Shown one piece after another: positions 10,242 to 20,944 of a stretch of DNA of 64,000 bases. How positions within the stretch are numbered: position 1 is the first letter of the stretch; the number at the start of each line of letters is the position of its first letter. The notes beneath the pieces were generated by a model, which did no database searches, was not told the origin of the DNA, and worked only from the letters and a program-made list of their open reading frames with translations. The DNA is from Takakia lepidozioides (Eukaryota > Streptophyta > Takakiopsida > Takakiales > Takakiaceae): assembly GCA_030704615.1 (NCBI GenBank), contig CM060731.1, positions 73,822,756-73,886,755 of the forward strand, written 5' to 3'. The translations under genes and the position numbers were made by a program.

Positions 10242-10857
10242 TAACGTTCAATCTTTGTTGCCAGCACGGATTTATCAATGCAGGACGCCATGTGCTCGGT
10301 TGGTACACGGCAGGCCTGTCGTAGTTGTTCATGGATATGAGTCGTTTGTCTTGATTGCACTTGGTTTGGGTGTTTCACATTGGCAAGGAGTACGCGGTCT
10401 CGTGATTCTGTTGGGAGCAATCTCTTCTCTCTCTTCCTCTCTGGATTTGCGGATTGTTTGGTCTGTGGGTCTTCGTTGTCAGGTTGGTGTCACTTGGGTT
10501 GGGCCTACTGACCAACGTGATATTTCTTTTCGCTGTATGATCTAAGTGTCGCTCTCAGGTTCCTTCAGGAAGTTTCTATCCTCTCAGCTGTGTACGAATA
10601 CAGCGACTCTCTCCCCCGTGTTTTCGCAGTCAATTGTTAGTGTCTTCTTTTGAGTTGGGGTTTGTGATTAGTTATATTTTACAGGCCTGCCTTTGCGAGA
10701 TCCTTTTGCCTGGACGTCCTCGCAATTCCAGAACCCAAAAGCTTTGAGTCTCTACCGGAGCCACTTTTCTCTTTCCTTCTCCGCAATGCAGTCTGCGTCT
10801 TAGTGCCACGGGAATCTTGACTTCTCTGAAAAGTTCAAGCAATCCAGCTTAGTTATC
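10242..10857. other. 5' flank of the transporter gene
   Basis: No gene recognised. The TC-rich run around 10420-10440 and 10760-10780 is compatible with a plant 5' leader or promoter. The ATG of the NPF gene follows at 10858. Confidence 0.4.
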
Positions 10858-13433
10858 ATGGCGTTCATGGAGAAGAACACCAATGCACATAGAGTTCATA
10901 GCACACCGGACATCAAAGACGTCAATGGCAAGAAGCGTCACTTAATGGATGGTTCAGTGGACATCAGCGGGAAACCAGCAGACATGGCAAGCACTGGCCG
11001 CTGGAAAGCCACTTCCTTTCTAATGGGTACCTACTTCGCTTCAGTTCTACAGAATAGGTCACATGCGGAATGGTAGTTCAATCGGTAGATGATAGAAAAA
11101 GCCTGCAACTTAAATTCTGTATTGTACGTGGATGAGGTCGAAAGTTGAAGTGCTGGGTACAGATGCCTACTCATCTGTGAAGACAATGTCTCTTTGATGC
11201 TGTACAGTGGGAGAGGTGTTGGAGCGAGTGGCCTACTTTGGGATAGTGGCAAACCTTGTGACATATCTTACGACCGTGCTGCACGAAGGCACAGAAGTTT
11301 CTTCGACAAACGTATTTAACTGGGGAGGTTCCGCCTGGATTACTCCGCTGATTGGAGCATTCGTTGCGGACACTTTCTTGGGTCGCTTCAGGACCATCGT
11401 CGTCTTCGCTGTGTTATACCTGCTGGTGCTCTTTTAACTCATGGCAAGATGCAAGTTTTCCAACTTAGAGTGCATCTTTATTCGAACACTAATCCAAGTA
11501 GTATACATGTTCCCTCTGATTTGCACCAGGCTCAAAGAACATCACAAGTACAAATTTCTTGCCTTTCACGAATTTACTTCCAGCCCCACCACCTTCCCAT
11601 AATTTGAAGAACTAGTGTCCCTCCCCCCACTCCCCTACCTGCAGTAGTCGATGAGCAGCATTTTTGGCTCGAATGCTAACTTTTGCCCACGACTAAACAT
11701 GTAAGGCATTAATTAACTTCCTAAGAGAACACTCAATACGGACGTTGGAATTGCAGGGAATAGTATCCTTGACCTTGTCTATGTCCCTACCCCATTTGAG
11801 ACCGCCTAAATGTCATTCAGCTGCTACCTCTTGTCAAGGTGCAACTTCTGGCGAGCTTGCGTTCTTCTATTTCTCGCTCTACTTGATAGCACTGGGCTTG
11901 GGCGGAGTGAAGCCGAACATGTCAACACTTGGGGCCGACCAATTCGATGATGGAGTTGGGGAGGAGAGGAGAAAGAAATTTTCATTCTTCAACTGGTGGT
12001 ATCATTGTATCAAGATAGGTGCCCTTCTTGCTCAGACAGTGGTGGTCTACATCCAAGACAACGTGGGCTGGGGCTGGGGATATGGTATCCCAACTGCAGG
12101 ATTCATTGTAGCCTTCATCTGTATACCATCCGGTGCTCAATTCTACAGGTATCAGCCGCCAACTGGCAGCCCTTTGACACGCATGGCCCAGGTGTTTGTA
12201 GCAGCAGGGGGGATTTGGAAGTGTGGCCCCATGTGGGTGTCCATGGTGCGACCCTGCCTTGTGTAGAAGGTTTGCATCTGGGCTTGCAACAAACCGAGCG
12301 GGGTCATTGTAAGCCAAATTGGCAGCATTTGTAGCACTTGTTTCACTTTCATGTGCGTCAAGTTATGCAGAAAGTCAATCTCGCTGGACATGAACGTGGA
12401 GTGATGCTTACAAGAAGCCATGCGTGTGCTGAATGCGTTGCCAGCTTGGATCATGTAGAGATCCGTCGTCGTAGACTTCATACAACGTGACTTTGTCCGA
12501 GGAGACAACAAGATTCCGGTTGTGAAATGCTTCGCTCCAGGGGTTCCTTACAATTACGATCCTGATTTTCATCCCCCTGTATGACCGACTTTTGGTTCCT
12601 GAGCTTCGCCGCTTCACAGGAAACGCAAGAGGAATTTCGATGCTTACACGCCTGGGAACAGGTCTACTCCTTGGAGTTCTGGTCTGCATCGTTTCAGCCT
12701 TAACTGAAATGAAGCGACTGAAGGTAATTTGCTACTCTCACTTTCTAATGCAGTGTGGGCATTGTAGATCAGTGCGCAATAGTCCAAGTTGTAATCCTGA
12801 AGCCACCCAACCTTGCACTCACACATGCTCAAACAGCTCACTCTGTCAGGGTCTGTGCATATGCTCAGCTTTCTAAGTCATTGTGCGCCATAGTTCACCA
12901 TCCAGTTTCTAGGTGGTAGTACACTTCACAGAACACATCTTTACCGCACTTTGCAGGTTGTGACTGAGCACGGCCTTCTCCATCAGCCCCAGAAGGTGGT
13001 TCCTCTCACCATCTTTTGGCTGCTTCCACAATATGCTCTGTTTGGGCTAATGGAGGTCTTCTCAAGCTTAGCACAAATGGAATTTTTCTACAATCAATAT
13101 CCCTACGGCATGCGAAGCCTGGGAACAGCCTTTTGCCTGGCCTCTATCGGTATCGGCAACTTTTGGAGTACAGCATTGACCAAGGTTGTAGTGGAGGTTA
13201 CTGGGCAGTCTGGTCACCAGAGCTGGATTGTGAACAACATCAACAGATGCCGCCTCGACTACCTCTACTGGCTCACTGCTGTGCTCATGGCCTCAAACTT
13301 CTGTGCCTTTCTCATCTGTGCCCAGTTTTACAAGTACAAGATGGAAAGCACCCTCCAAACTAGTGAGTCTGGCCATCTTGGACTCAAAGCCCTCAATGCT
13401 CCTGATGGGTCGCACAAATCCGAGCATCCATAG
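10858..13433 (+). pseudogene. NPF (NRT1/PTR family) transporter gene with internal inversion
   Basis: Five plus-strand pieces match proton-coupled nitrate/peptide transporters. Exon 1 is 10858-11026. Exon 2 (11208-11425) has the ExxER motif (EVLER) of helix 1 and NLVTYLTTVLHEG. Exon 3 starts at 11757 and holds LGADQFDD and QDNVGWGWGYGIP. Exon 4 resumes at about 12544 and ends at 12723 (FIPLYDRLLVPELRRFTG). Exon 5 (12957-13433) has FWLLPQY and MRSLGTA and ends at TAG... 13433. Introns at 11027-11207, 11426-11756 and 12724-12956 have GT...AG ends and keep frame. Between exons 3 and 4 the expected central part (LYEVYDD..., LPIWLTM..., TMDTHMGPHFQIP) is present but on the minus strand, so the plus transcript cannot encode helices in the middle of the protein. 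The inverted part also carries a frameshift near 12410. Non-functional unless the inversion is an assembly error. Confidence 0.85.
12203..12541 (-). other. Microinversion inside the NPF transporter gene
   Basis: On the plus strand the protein runs to AQVFVAA at 12206, then becomes foreign. Reading the minus strand from about 12541 gives WSEAFHNRNLVVSSDKVTL and YEVYDD, then further on VKQVLQMLPIWL and HMGPHFQIPPAA ending at about 12203. The plus strand resumes at 12544 with FLTITILIFIPLYDR. Flipping the block restores the family order. The left breakpoint lies in AGCAGC, shared by both reading directions. Confidence 0.85.
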
Positions 13434-13528
13434 AGAGACAAGTCCCACTGTACATAGCTCACAGACTTGTGTGTACATACAGACCTGACAACTAAACTGT
13501 AAATTACAATAGCGTATCATCAGCATCC

Positions 13529-13612
13529 ACCAGATGTCCGAGTGGTTAGGGCGCAATTTGCCAGTCCTCAAACAGTCTTTACCTCGCAACCTGCGCTCCG
13601 GGATTGAATGTC
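13529..13612 (+). repeat. tRNA-like (Leu/Ser type) relic, SINE candidate
   Basis: TGTCCGAGTGGTTAGGGCG (13535-13553) is one or two bases from the A box and D loop of class II tRNAs. About 50 bases later GGATTGAATG is a poor B box. There is no clean acceptor stem, so this is a tRNA-derived relic at most. Confidence 0.35.
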
Positions 13613-14114
13613 ACAAATTTGACTCTCGGGTGTACTACTTCTATGCGCAGCACATATAGAGCTAGTGTCATACCCATAATTTTAGCATCAATGAATATCT
13701 CAACTTTTCTTACTAGAGGCTCAATCGTTCCACTGTAAGGAGTGAGAAGGAATTGCGATTACCGACTGCTTCTTCGATGTTTTTATTTTTAGAGAACAGA
13801 GGACAGAGGCCCTGTTGATGTTTGGGTCTCGAACAATATTGGGCGGGTATGGATATGGCCAGGTCTCACGCCAATTATTCACTTGTGATTAGCCCCTCTC
13901 GCTCGTCGCTCCTTACCTGCGTGGATTCCTCAAGAGTCAACATCCTTCATATGACCCATAGCTGGTTAAACAGGAGTTGGACTATTGCGGATGGCTTCAA
14001 ATCTATGGCGAATCAATTCCCCTAGTGCCATGAACAGACCAGGTTTTCAGAACGTTCAGACCAGCGTTCAGACACTTGTCTTTTGCAGGAGGGTAGATCG
14101 TTTGGTTATGGTGG
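13613..14114. other. No gene seen downstream of the transporter
   Basis: Low-information intergenic sequence. Nothing coding or repeated recognised. Confidence 0.4.
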
Positions 14115-14490
14115 CGATACAAATACGGATTTCCTTCACATATTGGCATTTTTCAATTTGTTGAAATGTAGATCTACAAATTTGTCGAAATAAATTTTTT
14201 TGTTCTGGTTTTCAAGATATTTCTTGAGCAATTGGAGAAGCACTTAGATAAACAGAAACTATTTTGATTGGCCTAATTGAGGTATTAGTATTAGTTTGAT
14301 TAGATAAGAAAGATTGTATTTTTTTCCGATAATAATAACGACTGAACGGGAATTGAGCTTTCTTACATTCGGCATCCCTTAAAACCAAGGGGCCACAGAA
14401 ATCCAATATGGACCAGGGTTGACGAATTGACTCCTTGCTTTTTATTATGCAATTACTAGATAATGGCCTGCCTTGCTCTTGATAGGTTGG
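14115..14490 (-). pseudogene. rps3: Nuclear copy of mitochondrial rps3 (fragment)
   Basis: The minus strand encodes SRYYYRKKIQS, SNQTNTNT, IRPIKIVSVY and SASPIAQEIS, then after an in-frame TGA (where plant mitochondrial RPS3 has Trp) continues in the same frame with FRQICRSTFQQIEKCQYVK, the next conserved block. This order is that of the middle of bryophyte/plant mitochondrial ribosomal protein S3. Homology is lost beyond about 14115, before the GRLNG block, and upstream of about 14490. A fragment with a stop among nuclear genes is best read as a NUMT, not a transferred functional gene. Identification is from remembered family sequence. Confidence 0.8.
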
Positions 14491-15069
14491 AAAACGAAGC
14501 CTCAAAAGGCTCTGTTTGCACAACGGGGCTGGAGCAGATCTACTTGATATCCGGTCACGGAAGAGAGAGGGCCTGATCTTGTGTGGAATCTGGGATCCAC
14601 TAACTATCAACCACGGTGCACATTGGATCAGCTCCTGTAGAAGCTCACGATTCCTATGCCTCAAGCCCTCCAACTTGTACATTCTAACGATTCTAACACA
14701 GATTTCAATCTGAACTTGCGCAAGAGTCCTACAAGTTATACGTATACATACGGAGTTCTTCATGTGCTTGTGCACATGTGGGAGGTATTGGGCAATCAGA
14801 CTTCGCACGACCTCCGGGTGGCGCGCTGGTTGTCGACCTTCCTTCTAATGAGTGGATTTTGATTAATTGCCTTGAAAGTTTTTGCTGTGATCCTGGCATC
14901 TTCTTTTGTTTGCTGTTCGACCAGATCTTGTGACCTTTGCCCAGAGGTTTAATGTTTATTCTAAGGGCACGAAGTAGGGTTTTCTCTTTGTTGCTTCTTG
15001 GTTGAACGGCATCGTGTCTGTCTTCGCAGCCTACTTTCTTTTGCTGCATGACATTGTTGGATATTGTAA
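14491..15069. other. Sequence beside the rps3 fragment, unassigned
   Basis: The minus frame stays open to 14808 (198 codons in all from 14212), but the added part resembles nothing I know. It may be more organellar DNA carried with rps3 or host sequence. Confidence 0.3.
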
Positions 15070-15341
15070 GCCTGTTTTGCCCTCTCATCAGACTAGGCCC
15101 TGAATGCATGTTGAATTCTGAAAGTTAGCTGGTTGGGTGGTGTTGAGGGCACCTTCTTCTTCGACCTCTTGCAGCCTGCTTTGCCCTCTCATCATACTCG
15201 GCCCTGAATGCATGTTGAAATCTGAAAGTTAGCTCGTTGGGTGGTGGTGAGGGCACCTTCTTCTTCGACCTATTTCAGCCTGTTTTGCCCTCTCATCAAA
15301 CTCGGCCGTGATTCCTGATTGCATGTTGAATTTCAAGTGAC
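15070..15341. repeat. 104-bp tandem repeat, about 2.6 copies
   Basis: Units start at 15070, 15174 and 15278, each opening GCCTG(T/C)TTTGCCCTCTCATCA and containing GGGCACCTTCTTCTTCGACC. Units are about 95 percent alike; the third is truncated near 15341. A single related unit lies at 27205-27310, so it belongs to a dispersed family. Confidence 0.85.
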
Positions 15342-15353
15342 GGTTTACTTACT

Positions 15354-17198
15354 ATGCAAGAGTGGCTTCAACAAACGCTTCAAGTCCGCTTTCCTTCCTT
15401 TGGTACTCAGCCCGGGCCCAGACCTGGTACTTACGATTGCCAAGTGGGCCCTTGGGATATCTTGCCAGATATAGATAAGTATGTTGCAAGTGTAGACGTT
15501 GTGGATCACAAACATCAACCAGTTTGTGTGGAAGAGCTTTCTGGAGCTGCAAATGAGGAACTCGTGAAGCATCATTATTGGAATATCCTAGCTAAAGTGG
15601 GTGGTCTCGTTCTTGGCGACAAATTAACCGTCCAACCCAAGGTTTACTCGAGCTCCTCATCCTTGAGGACTCAAATGGGTCCAAGCGAACGAGCTCAATC
15701 CGTTTCCCGTTCTGACCTGGTGCTGTTGCTCAACGGTCTACGCTTCTTAGTTGTCGAGATGAAGTGACCATCTACATTTAGGACAGGTGTGCATGCGAAA
15801 TGTCCAAACTTGTGTGACGCTTGTATGGACGTTTGTCGGCCTTCGCCTGCCGCCTCGATTTGAGGCTTTGGTTGGGACTATTTGCCAGATCTACACTTAC
15901 CTGGTAAACATGACGTTTGGGCTATGGAATAATTTCATCGTTCGACTTGTCGTATTTTCTACGTCGCGTGGGGGATACCTTTGAGATATCTGAAGCCATA
16001 ACCTGTGGAAGTGGTAAATTTCTCGGTGCGCTTGGCTACGTCTTGGATCTAGCAGCCCATGACCTGCAAGTGTTTGAAGAGCCAGATCAAGGTAATGGCC
16101 TGTTCTGAAGTATTGTGCAATGTCGATTGAATGAAAGCATTATTTACTAATAATATTGCAGGTGTCCAGGTGCTAATGGGGTTGTGTTTTTGTAGGGGAA
16201 GAATCTCCTAAAGTCAATTATCAAGACTTTGGTCAAGACAGTTCCCAGAGCCAGGAGCCTCATGATGATTTATACTTAGGAAAAGGAAAAGCAAATGATG
16301 TGGGACCTCACCCTATGACTACTCGGTAAGTGTCACTGTTTGTTTTGAACACTCATGGTGAAGTTGCGAGTCCTGATAGTTAAATGAGGCAATGACTGTA
16401 GTGTTTTCTTGCAGGAGCCGCAGCGAGTATGATGGGTTTGCGGGAGACTCCTGCAGAACATTTGCATTTGGAAGCGCATCCCTTTGCGATAGGGTGGAGT
16501 GATAGGGTGGAGTGGAAGGATCGTACGTGGCACATATGAGGGTCACCCTGTTGTAGTGAGAGCCGTTTGGTTCGGCCCGTGTAGAGGTGATGCTTCTTTC
16601 TTCTGATGGGATCCATCTTTGTGAAAGTTCTAAATGTATATCTGCGACTCATGTGATATCTTGTGTGTACAGGCTCTCTTGACTGAGATACTGGCCTATT
16701 ACAAGCTGAAGAAGTACTGGGGAAAATATGTACAGGAGCTTGTATCGTATGGGACTACTGCGGGGGGCAAAGTTGTGTACATTGCAACAGAAGTCATCAA
16801 TGGTCATGAGATTGGAATTGGTATGCTACATAATAAGATTGCTTTTACTGTTCGTGTAGTAGGGTACTAATATGTTGAATGCACGGTTTGCAGGAGCTTT
16901 GACCCTAGGAGTGGTGAAGGCGACATTTGATGCACTTAATGTTGTGCACGAATCTGGAATTCTTCATGGGGACATCCGGTGCAATAATATCTTGGTTGTA
17001 AAGAGAGGGCAGGGAGGTGGTCGTTTGATCGATTTTGGGTTTTCTCATCCCATCACCAGCAATGAAGATTGCGAGAGAGAGAGAGAGTGTGCACAGCTGG
17101 AATTAATTTTTAAACAGTGTTCTAGTTCTCATTGGTCCCGTCCAAATGTAAGGGAAATTGGCCAGCTTTCTCACATGCGGGGGATTGTGACTCCTTAG
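15354..17198 (+). pseudogene. Kinase-like gene with possible nuclease-like N-terminal exon, decayed
   Basis: Pieces run from 15354. The first (15354-15767) ends SDLVLLLNGLRFLVVEMK, a D...ExK pattern recalling PD-(D/E)xK nuclease folds. Later blocks are about 15965-16091, 16196-16325 (acidic linker), 16415-16586 (GRIVRGTYEG and VVVRAV, like a kinase glycine loop and beta-3 strand with Arg for Lys), 16673-16820 (YGTTAGGKVVYIATEVI, hinge-like) and 16894-17198 (HGDIRCNN and LIDFGFS, i.e. HxDxxxxN and DFG). Introns at 16092-16195, 16326-16414, 16587-16672 and 16821-16893 have GT...AG ends. Frames do not join through the 16415-16586 block, where a 13-bp duplication (16488-16513) creates TGA. Either exon limits are misplaced or the gene is dead. 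Nuclease-plus-kinase fusions are known in Crinkler-type proteins; that link is inference. Confidence 0.5.
16488..16513 (+). repeat. 13-bp tandem duplication in a kinase exon
   Basis: GATAGGGTGGAGT occurs twice head to tail at 16488-16500 and 16501-16513. Thirteen is not a multiple of three, and the junction creates TGA TAG in the reading frame coming from the upstream exon. Confidence 0.8.
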
Positions 17199-18684
17199 AA
17201 AGGCGTGCACTCTAATTGAGTCACTTCTAGTCTTCCAGAGGGAGTGAAGTAGCTCTTATCACTACAATCCAATTTGACTTGAACACATATGATGTGAACA
17301 CTCTTTACCACCAGATTTTTCCAAGTAGCTGGTGAGAATTACGCTCACTGCACTGCAATGGGACCCCTGGATTGATGTTATTCCCTAATCTTTTCTTGCA
17401 TGAATCGATGGATACTGTTGTTTGCAAAAGATAAGGAAAAAGTTGAAGTTCAATGCAGCAAGGTGGAAGAACTGATAAGGTAGCCATGTGTAGTACACAC
17501 TACTGTGTTTGTCTTCACGATGACGGAAACGTCAGAACACTGAAGATTAGAATGGGGATGAGTACCGAAAGCACGAGTAGAGTAGTTTCAAAATGGACCC
17601 TCTGAGGTTAAAATCCATTGGAAAACATGTGGAACAGACACGGATATAGAGTCATCCATGCCACTCACAATCTCTCTTCGCCCTATTGTTGCTCTGAAAT
17701 TGGATGGGCTCGATGGGATGAAACACAATCCACAAATGATCGATGAAGGAGGGAAATGCAGATTTGGCTGCACTGCACTGCACCAATGCCTACTGCATGC
17801 CCATACAAATCAGTCATTGCTGTCACTTCTCTCAGTCAGTCAGCTGCATCCATTCGATGCATGCCACGATGTGCACATATTTCTGACACCACTGCTGTCA
17901 CTAGGTGATAGCCTAATCCAGCAATGTGAAATCACAACTGTATCTCTGGAATCACATTGCATCCACATTCTATGATAGAAGCATGCATTGGTAGCCTATG
18001 AATCCAGAGGCTCACCAGCATTCCTCACTCTGGCAACGAGCATACATAAGATCAAGTCGTCAAAACCATTCAAACACGAAATTCTCACCCATTCAGTGTA
18101 GTCTTCATTCATCCTGGCGATGGCCATTGGGCACTGCCCTGGAGCTTCACAGCAATGTTGAACAAAGCTATCATCCAGTGTCAGAGCCCGGAAACACTAT
18201 CAACGGAAATTGATAGTAGATTTGTGACCTGAAGGACAAAATCGATGTGCTCCATCAGGTGCTCCATCAACTGGACCTTTGCGTACACCCATCAATAGAA
18301 ATCCATAGGAATGGCACCTAAATTCTTCAAGGACTTGGTCCAACTCCCGCAGCGAATTTTGCATGGTATGAGGGGAGTTTGTCTGGACAGCGGGAGGAGA
18401 GAGAGAGAGAGAGGGAGAGAGATTTGTAATGCCCTGTAAAGGTGCACAGCACAAGTCATTCCTTCGTGGTAGCTGGCACTGGAAAACTTTGCACAAGGTA
18501 CATGATGACAGTGTCAAGCCAGAACTGTCAGTGACACCTTTTCAGTGACTCTTCCTACGAATTCTTTGTCAATGGGCCTGAACTCCCGCTAATTTGCTCG
18601 TGTTCACCAAAGTGACATTACTGAACCCAAGAGTGCACCTCTTTGCAACTTCATTCTGTGGCCTATGACAGCTCCCCACCAATT
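17199..18684. other. No gene seen; GA microsatellites
   Basis: Contains short (GA)n at about 17073-17088 (inside the kinase exon end) and 18391-18421. Otherwise no coding sequence or repeat recognised. Confidence 0.45.
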
Positions 18685-20634
18685 TCACTCTTTAATACAG
18701 GCGAAGGTAAGGGTGGTCTCTGCACGAGCTGCAAACTCCTCCAATACATCCTCATTAGACTCTAGCCACCTTTTCGAGTCCACCTGCTTGTTTTGCAAGC
18801 TTTTCCACTTCAGTTCTTGCAACCTCCGGACACTTGGTGTATCACCATGGCCAGTCAACACAATTAATAAGGTGTTTGTGAGGAGTGCTTCGTGTAAACT
18901 CTTCACACGCTCATCCATTCGAGTTAAAAGGGCCTCCAAACTTTGGGGTAAGCTAGAGTTACAGGTAGAATTGTGTTCCTCTCTACTGATTCCTCGATCA
19001 ATTAAGGAGCTATTGTGCTGGACGCCCTTATTGCAAGTCATCAGTGCGGCCATCTCTGCAGCACGTACAGCCATATCCTCAGAACTCCGGGCTCGGTCTT
19101 CATAGTAAGTATTCAATTCCGAAAACTGTGCCCACACAAAATCCACTGATGCCTTTTTGGCCTCCTTTGCAACCTTCACAAGGACATCATCATCAGAGGT
19201 GGCAATGATGGCATTGCACGCACCCACTGCATAATGGTGGAGCACAGGCCTTCTGTCAATCAACGTACTTCGCCGGCCATGGGTGCTCAATATTGCCACT
19301 AGATTCTCACAAAAGGGCTTTAGTCTCTTCCCAAAGGCAGGGCCCTTTTGGATTTTGAGGAGGGTCAAATCCATGGCTGCTCGGGCATCGTCTACACTGT
19401 CATGGCCACTCTTATCTCCTTGAATTTTGCGGTGAAGAAACTTGGCTGTCAGCATGCGTAAGGCAGGCTTAAACAAAGCCCCTTTAGAGGGATGTTGATA
19501 AAGCAATGCTGTGTCAATTACCAATGAGTGGAAGACCTTTAGAGCCAGCAAATCATTCTCTGCTGAATGTCCAACCAATATCGTCTCTGCTGCCACTATT
19601 TCTAGTATCTCTTCCTGGATGTCTGCCAACGTTGTGGTGACATCAGTCATCATCTTAGAGGTGATTCCACTGTATTGTGTGTTGTAATCTGTAATTGGAT
19701 TGGCTGGTTTGACCAACTTGTCCAAAAGAACCTTTCCTTCGCTGTCCACAAGCGAAACTCGGGTGAGCTCCAAGCCCTTCGCTGTGTAGCACATCTCACA
19801 ATCGACTGCAACCATGTCCCTATACTTGGAACCTGAAGCAGCTGGACGAGTTGTCACAAATCCTGGCGGTTTCTGGAGAGTACAGCCTTCACTACCAACT
19901 TCTGCTTTCGGATAGCCGTTTTCATGCATCTGCCTCGTCGTGAGAGTATAATATGAAGCAGGAAATGCAGAATTTCCACTATATCCAACAGTTAAATGCA
20001 CCCGCGTCTGCTGACATACCTGGTTGCCCTCAGCAGGACCCGTGGAAACAACCCCTGAATCTCCACTGCTTACCTTTCTCCTCTTGAATCTCGATTCCTC
20101 CGTCTTTGAGTCAGAATTTTCAACTTCCAGCAGCGCAACATCATCCTGGGAGCGGTCATGCTTCTTCATGGTTTTGGGTTGAGGGCAGGTCAAAATTGCC
20201 TCCACAGTTTGTGCAGAAGTTGCCAGTGGACTGACAGCTGCAGACGCACGAGGGGTACCACAGCAGTGGGCCAAATTTCGAAAAAGCCTGGGATACCCTG
20301 TGTAGACTGCCGCATCCAAGCCTGCCATGTAGAGCACCACCACCTTTGAGACTAGCGGCTTGTTCTTGATAAAAACCCATTTGGGCATCGGTCCATCTGC
20401 CAAGACCCACATCACCAGCCCCTGAAAATCCTGGAAGGTCAACCTAGCATTGTTATTCGGTGCTTGCAAAATCACTTCAGCCTTTGCCTGATCGCCATAC
20501 ACGTCAACGTAATCGCTCTTGCTCCCCTTTCCCTGCAGCACTAGCTGCTTCTTCTTTTTAGCCATGCGTCTTTGCTTGCCCTCCCCACTAAAGGGAATCT
20601 GTGCTGATTTTGCAGGTGTTGATGCGGGAAGCAT
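18685..20634 (-). CDS. SDN5: SDN5-like DEDDh 3'-5' RNA exonuclease
   Basis: A single uninterrupted frame of 649 residues, ATG at 20634. After a Lys-rich N-terminus (KKKK, residues 26-29) comes FQGLVMWVLADG and a GLDAAVY block, characteristic of plant small RNA degrading nuclease 5. The exonuclease domain spans about 273-430: VDCE (D278, E280), GHSAENDLL (D361) and GHDSVDD (H411, D416), the complete DEDDh set for two-metal 3'-5' hydrolysis. The C-terminal part (residues about 495-600) ends with LLIVLTGHGDTP, again like SDN5, which degrades small or structured RNAs from the 3' end. Stop at 18685. It is unusual in having no intron; related plant genes are, as I recall, multi-exonic, so a retrocopy or an intron-poor gene are both possible. 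All catalytic residues are intact. Confidence 0.88.
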   Translation of the reverse strand: MLPASTPAKSAQIPFSGEGKQRRMAKKKKQLVLQGKGSKSDYVDVYGDQAKAEVILQAPNNNARLTFQDFQGLVMWVLADGPMPKWVFIKNKPLVSKVVVLYMAGLDAAVYTGYPRLFRNLAHCCGTPRASAAVSPLATSAQTVEAILTCPQPKTMKKHDRSQDDVALLEVENSDSKTEESRFKRRKVSSGDSGVVSTGPAEGNQVCQQTRVHLTVGYSGNSAFPASYYTLTTRQMHENGYPKAEVGSEGCTLQKPPGFVTTRPAASGSKYRDMVAVDCEMCYTAKGLELTRVSLVDSEGKVLLDKLVKPANPITDYNTQYSGITSKMMTDVTTTLADIQEEILEIVAAETILVGHSAENDLLALKVFHSLVIDTALLYQHPSKGALFKPALRMLTAKFLHRKIQGDKSGHDSVDDARAAMDLTLLKIQKGPAFGKRLKPFCENLVAILSTHGRRSTLIDRRPVLHHYAVGACNAIIATSDDDVLVKVAKEAKKASVDFVWAQFSELNTYYEDRARSSEDMAVRAAEMAALMTCNKGVQHNSSLIDRGISREEHNSTCNSSLPQSLEALLTRMDERVKSLHEALLTNTLLIVLTGHGDTPSVRRLQELKWKSLQNKQVDSKRWLESNEDVLEEFAARAETTLTFACIKE

Positions 20635-20944
20635 CTGATCACACCCGTGATTCTGCCTCCCCTTCTCAAGACCATTAATCGCCAGAGTCGAGAAATTTCT
20701 ACTGCATGCCTATCCAGGTTACAAATTACAACAATCGTTCCGTCCCCTGCTCCCAAGAGTCATGGATTCTCAACTCCTTTCTCTTTTAGGGTTGATCTCA
20801 CGAAATTTGTATGCAGCTAGACCTATATTTACCAGTCCCGTTGCATTTGTTCATCTACACCAATTCATCCACGCCCCTCCTGCCAAGTTTGAAATGCTTG
20901 ACTGTTTGGTTTTAGGTGAGATGTACGCGATGAGGGGTTCAGAT
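20635..20944. other. 5' flank of SDN5-like gene
   Basis: The minus-strand leader of SDN5 lies here. On the plus strand a 150-base open stretch from the ATG at 20762 runs to a TTTTAG/GTGAG donor-like site at about 20911; too short to call a gene. Confidence 0.35.

Noticed and set aside
13529-13612. Functional tRNA-Leu or tRNA-Ser gene
   Set aside because: The A box is good but the B box is poor and no acceptor stem closes.
14212-14808. A 198-residue novel gene
   Set aside because: The 3' half is mitochondrial rps3 with a TGA in the middle of the conserved sequence, so the frame is a remnant, not a new gene.
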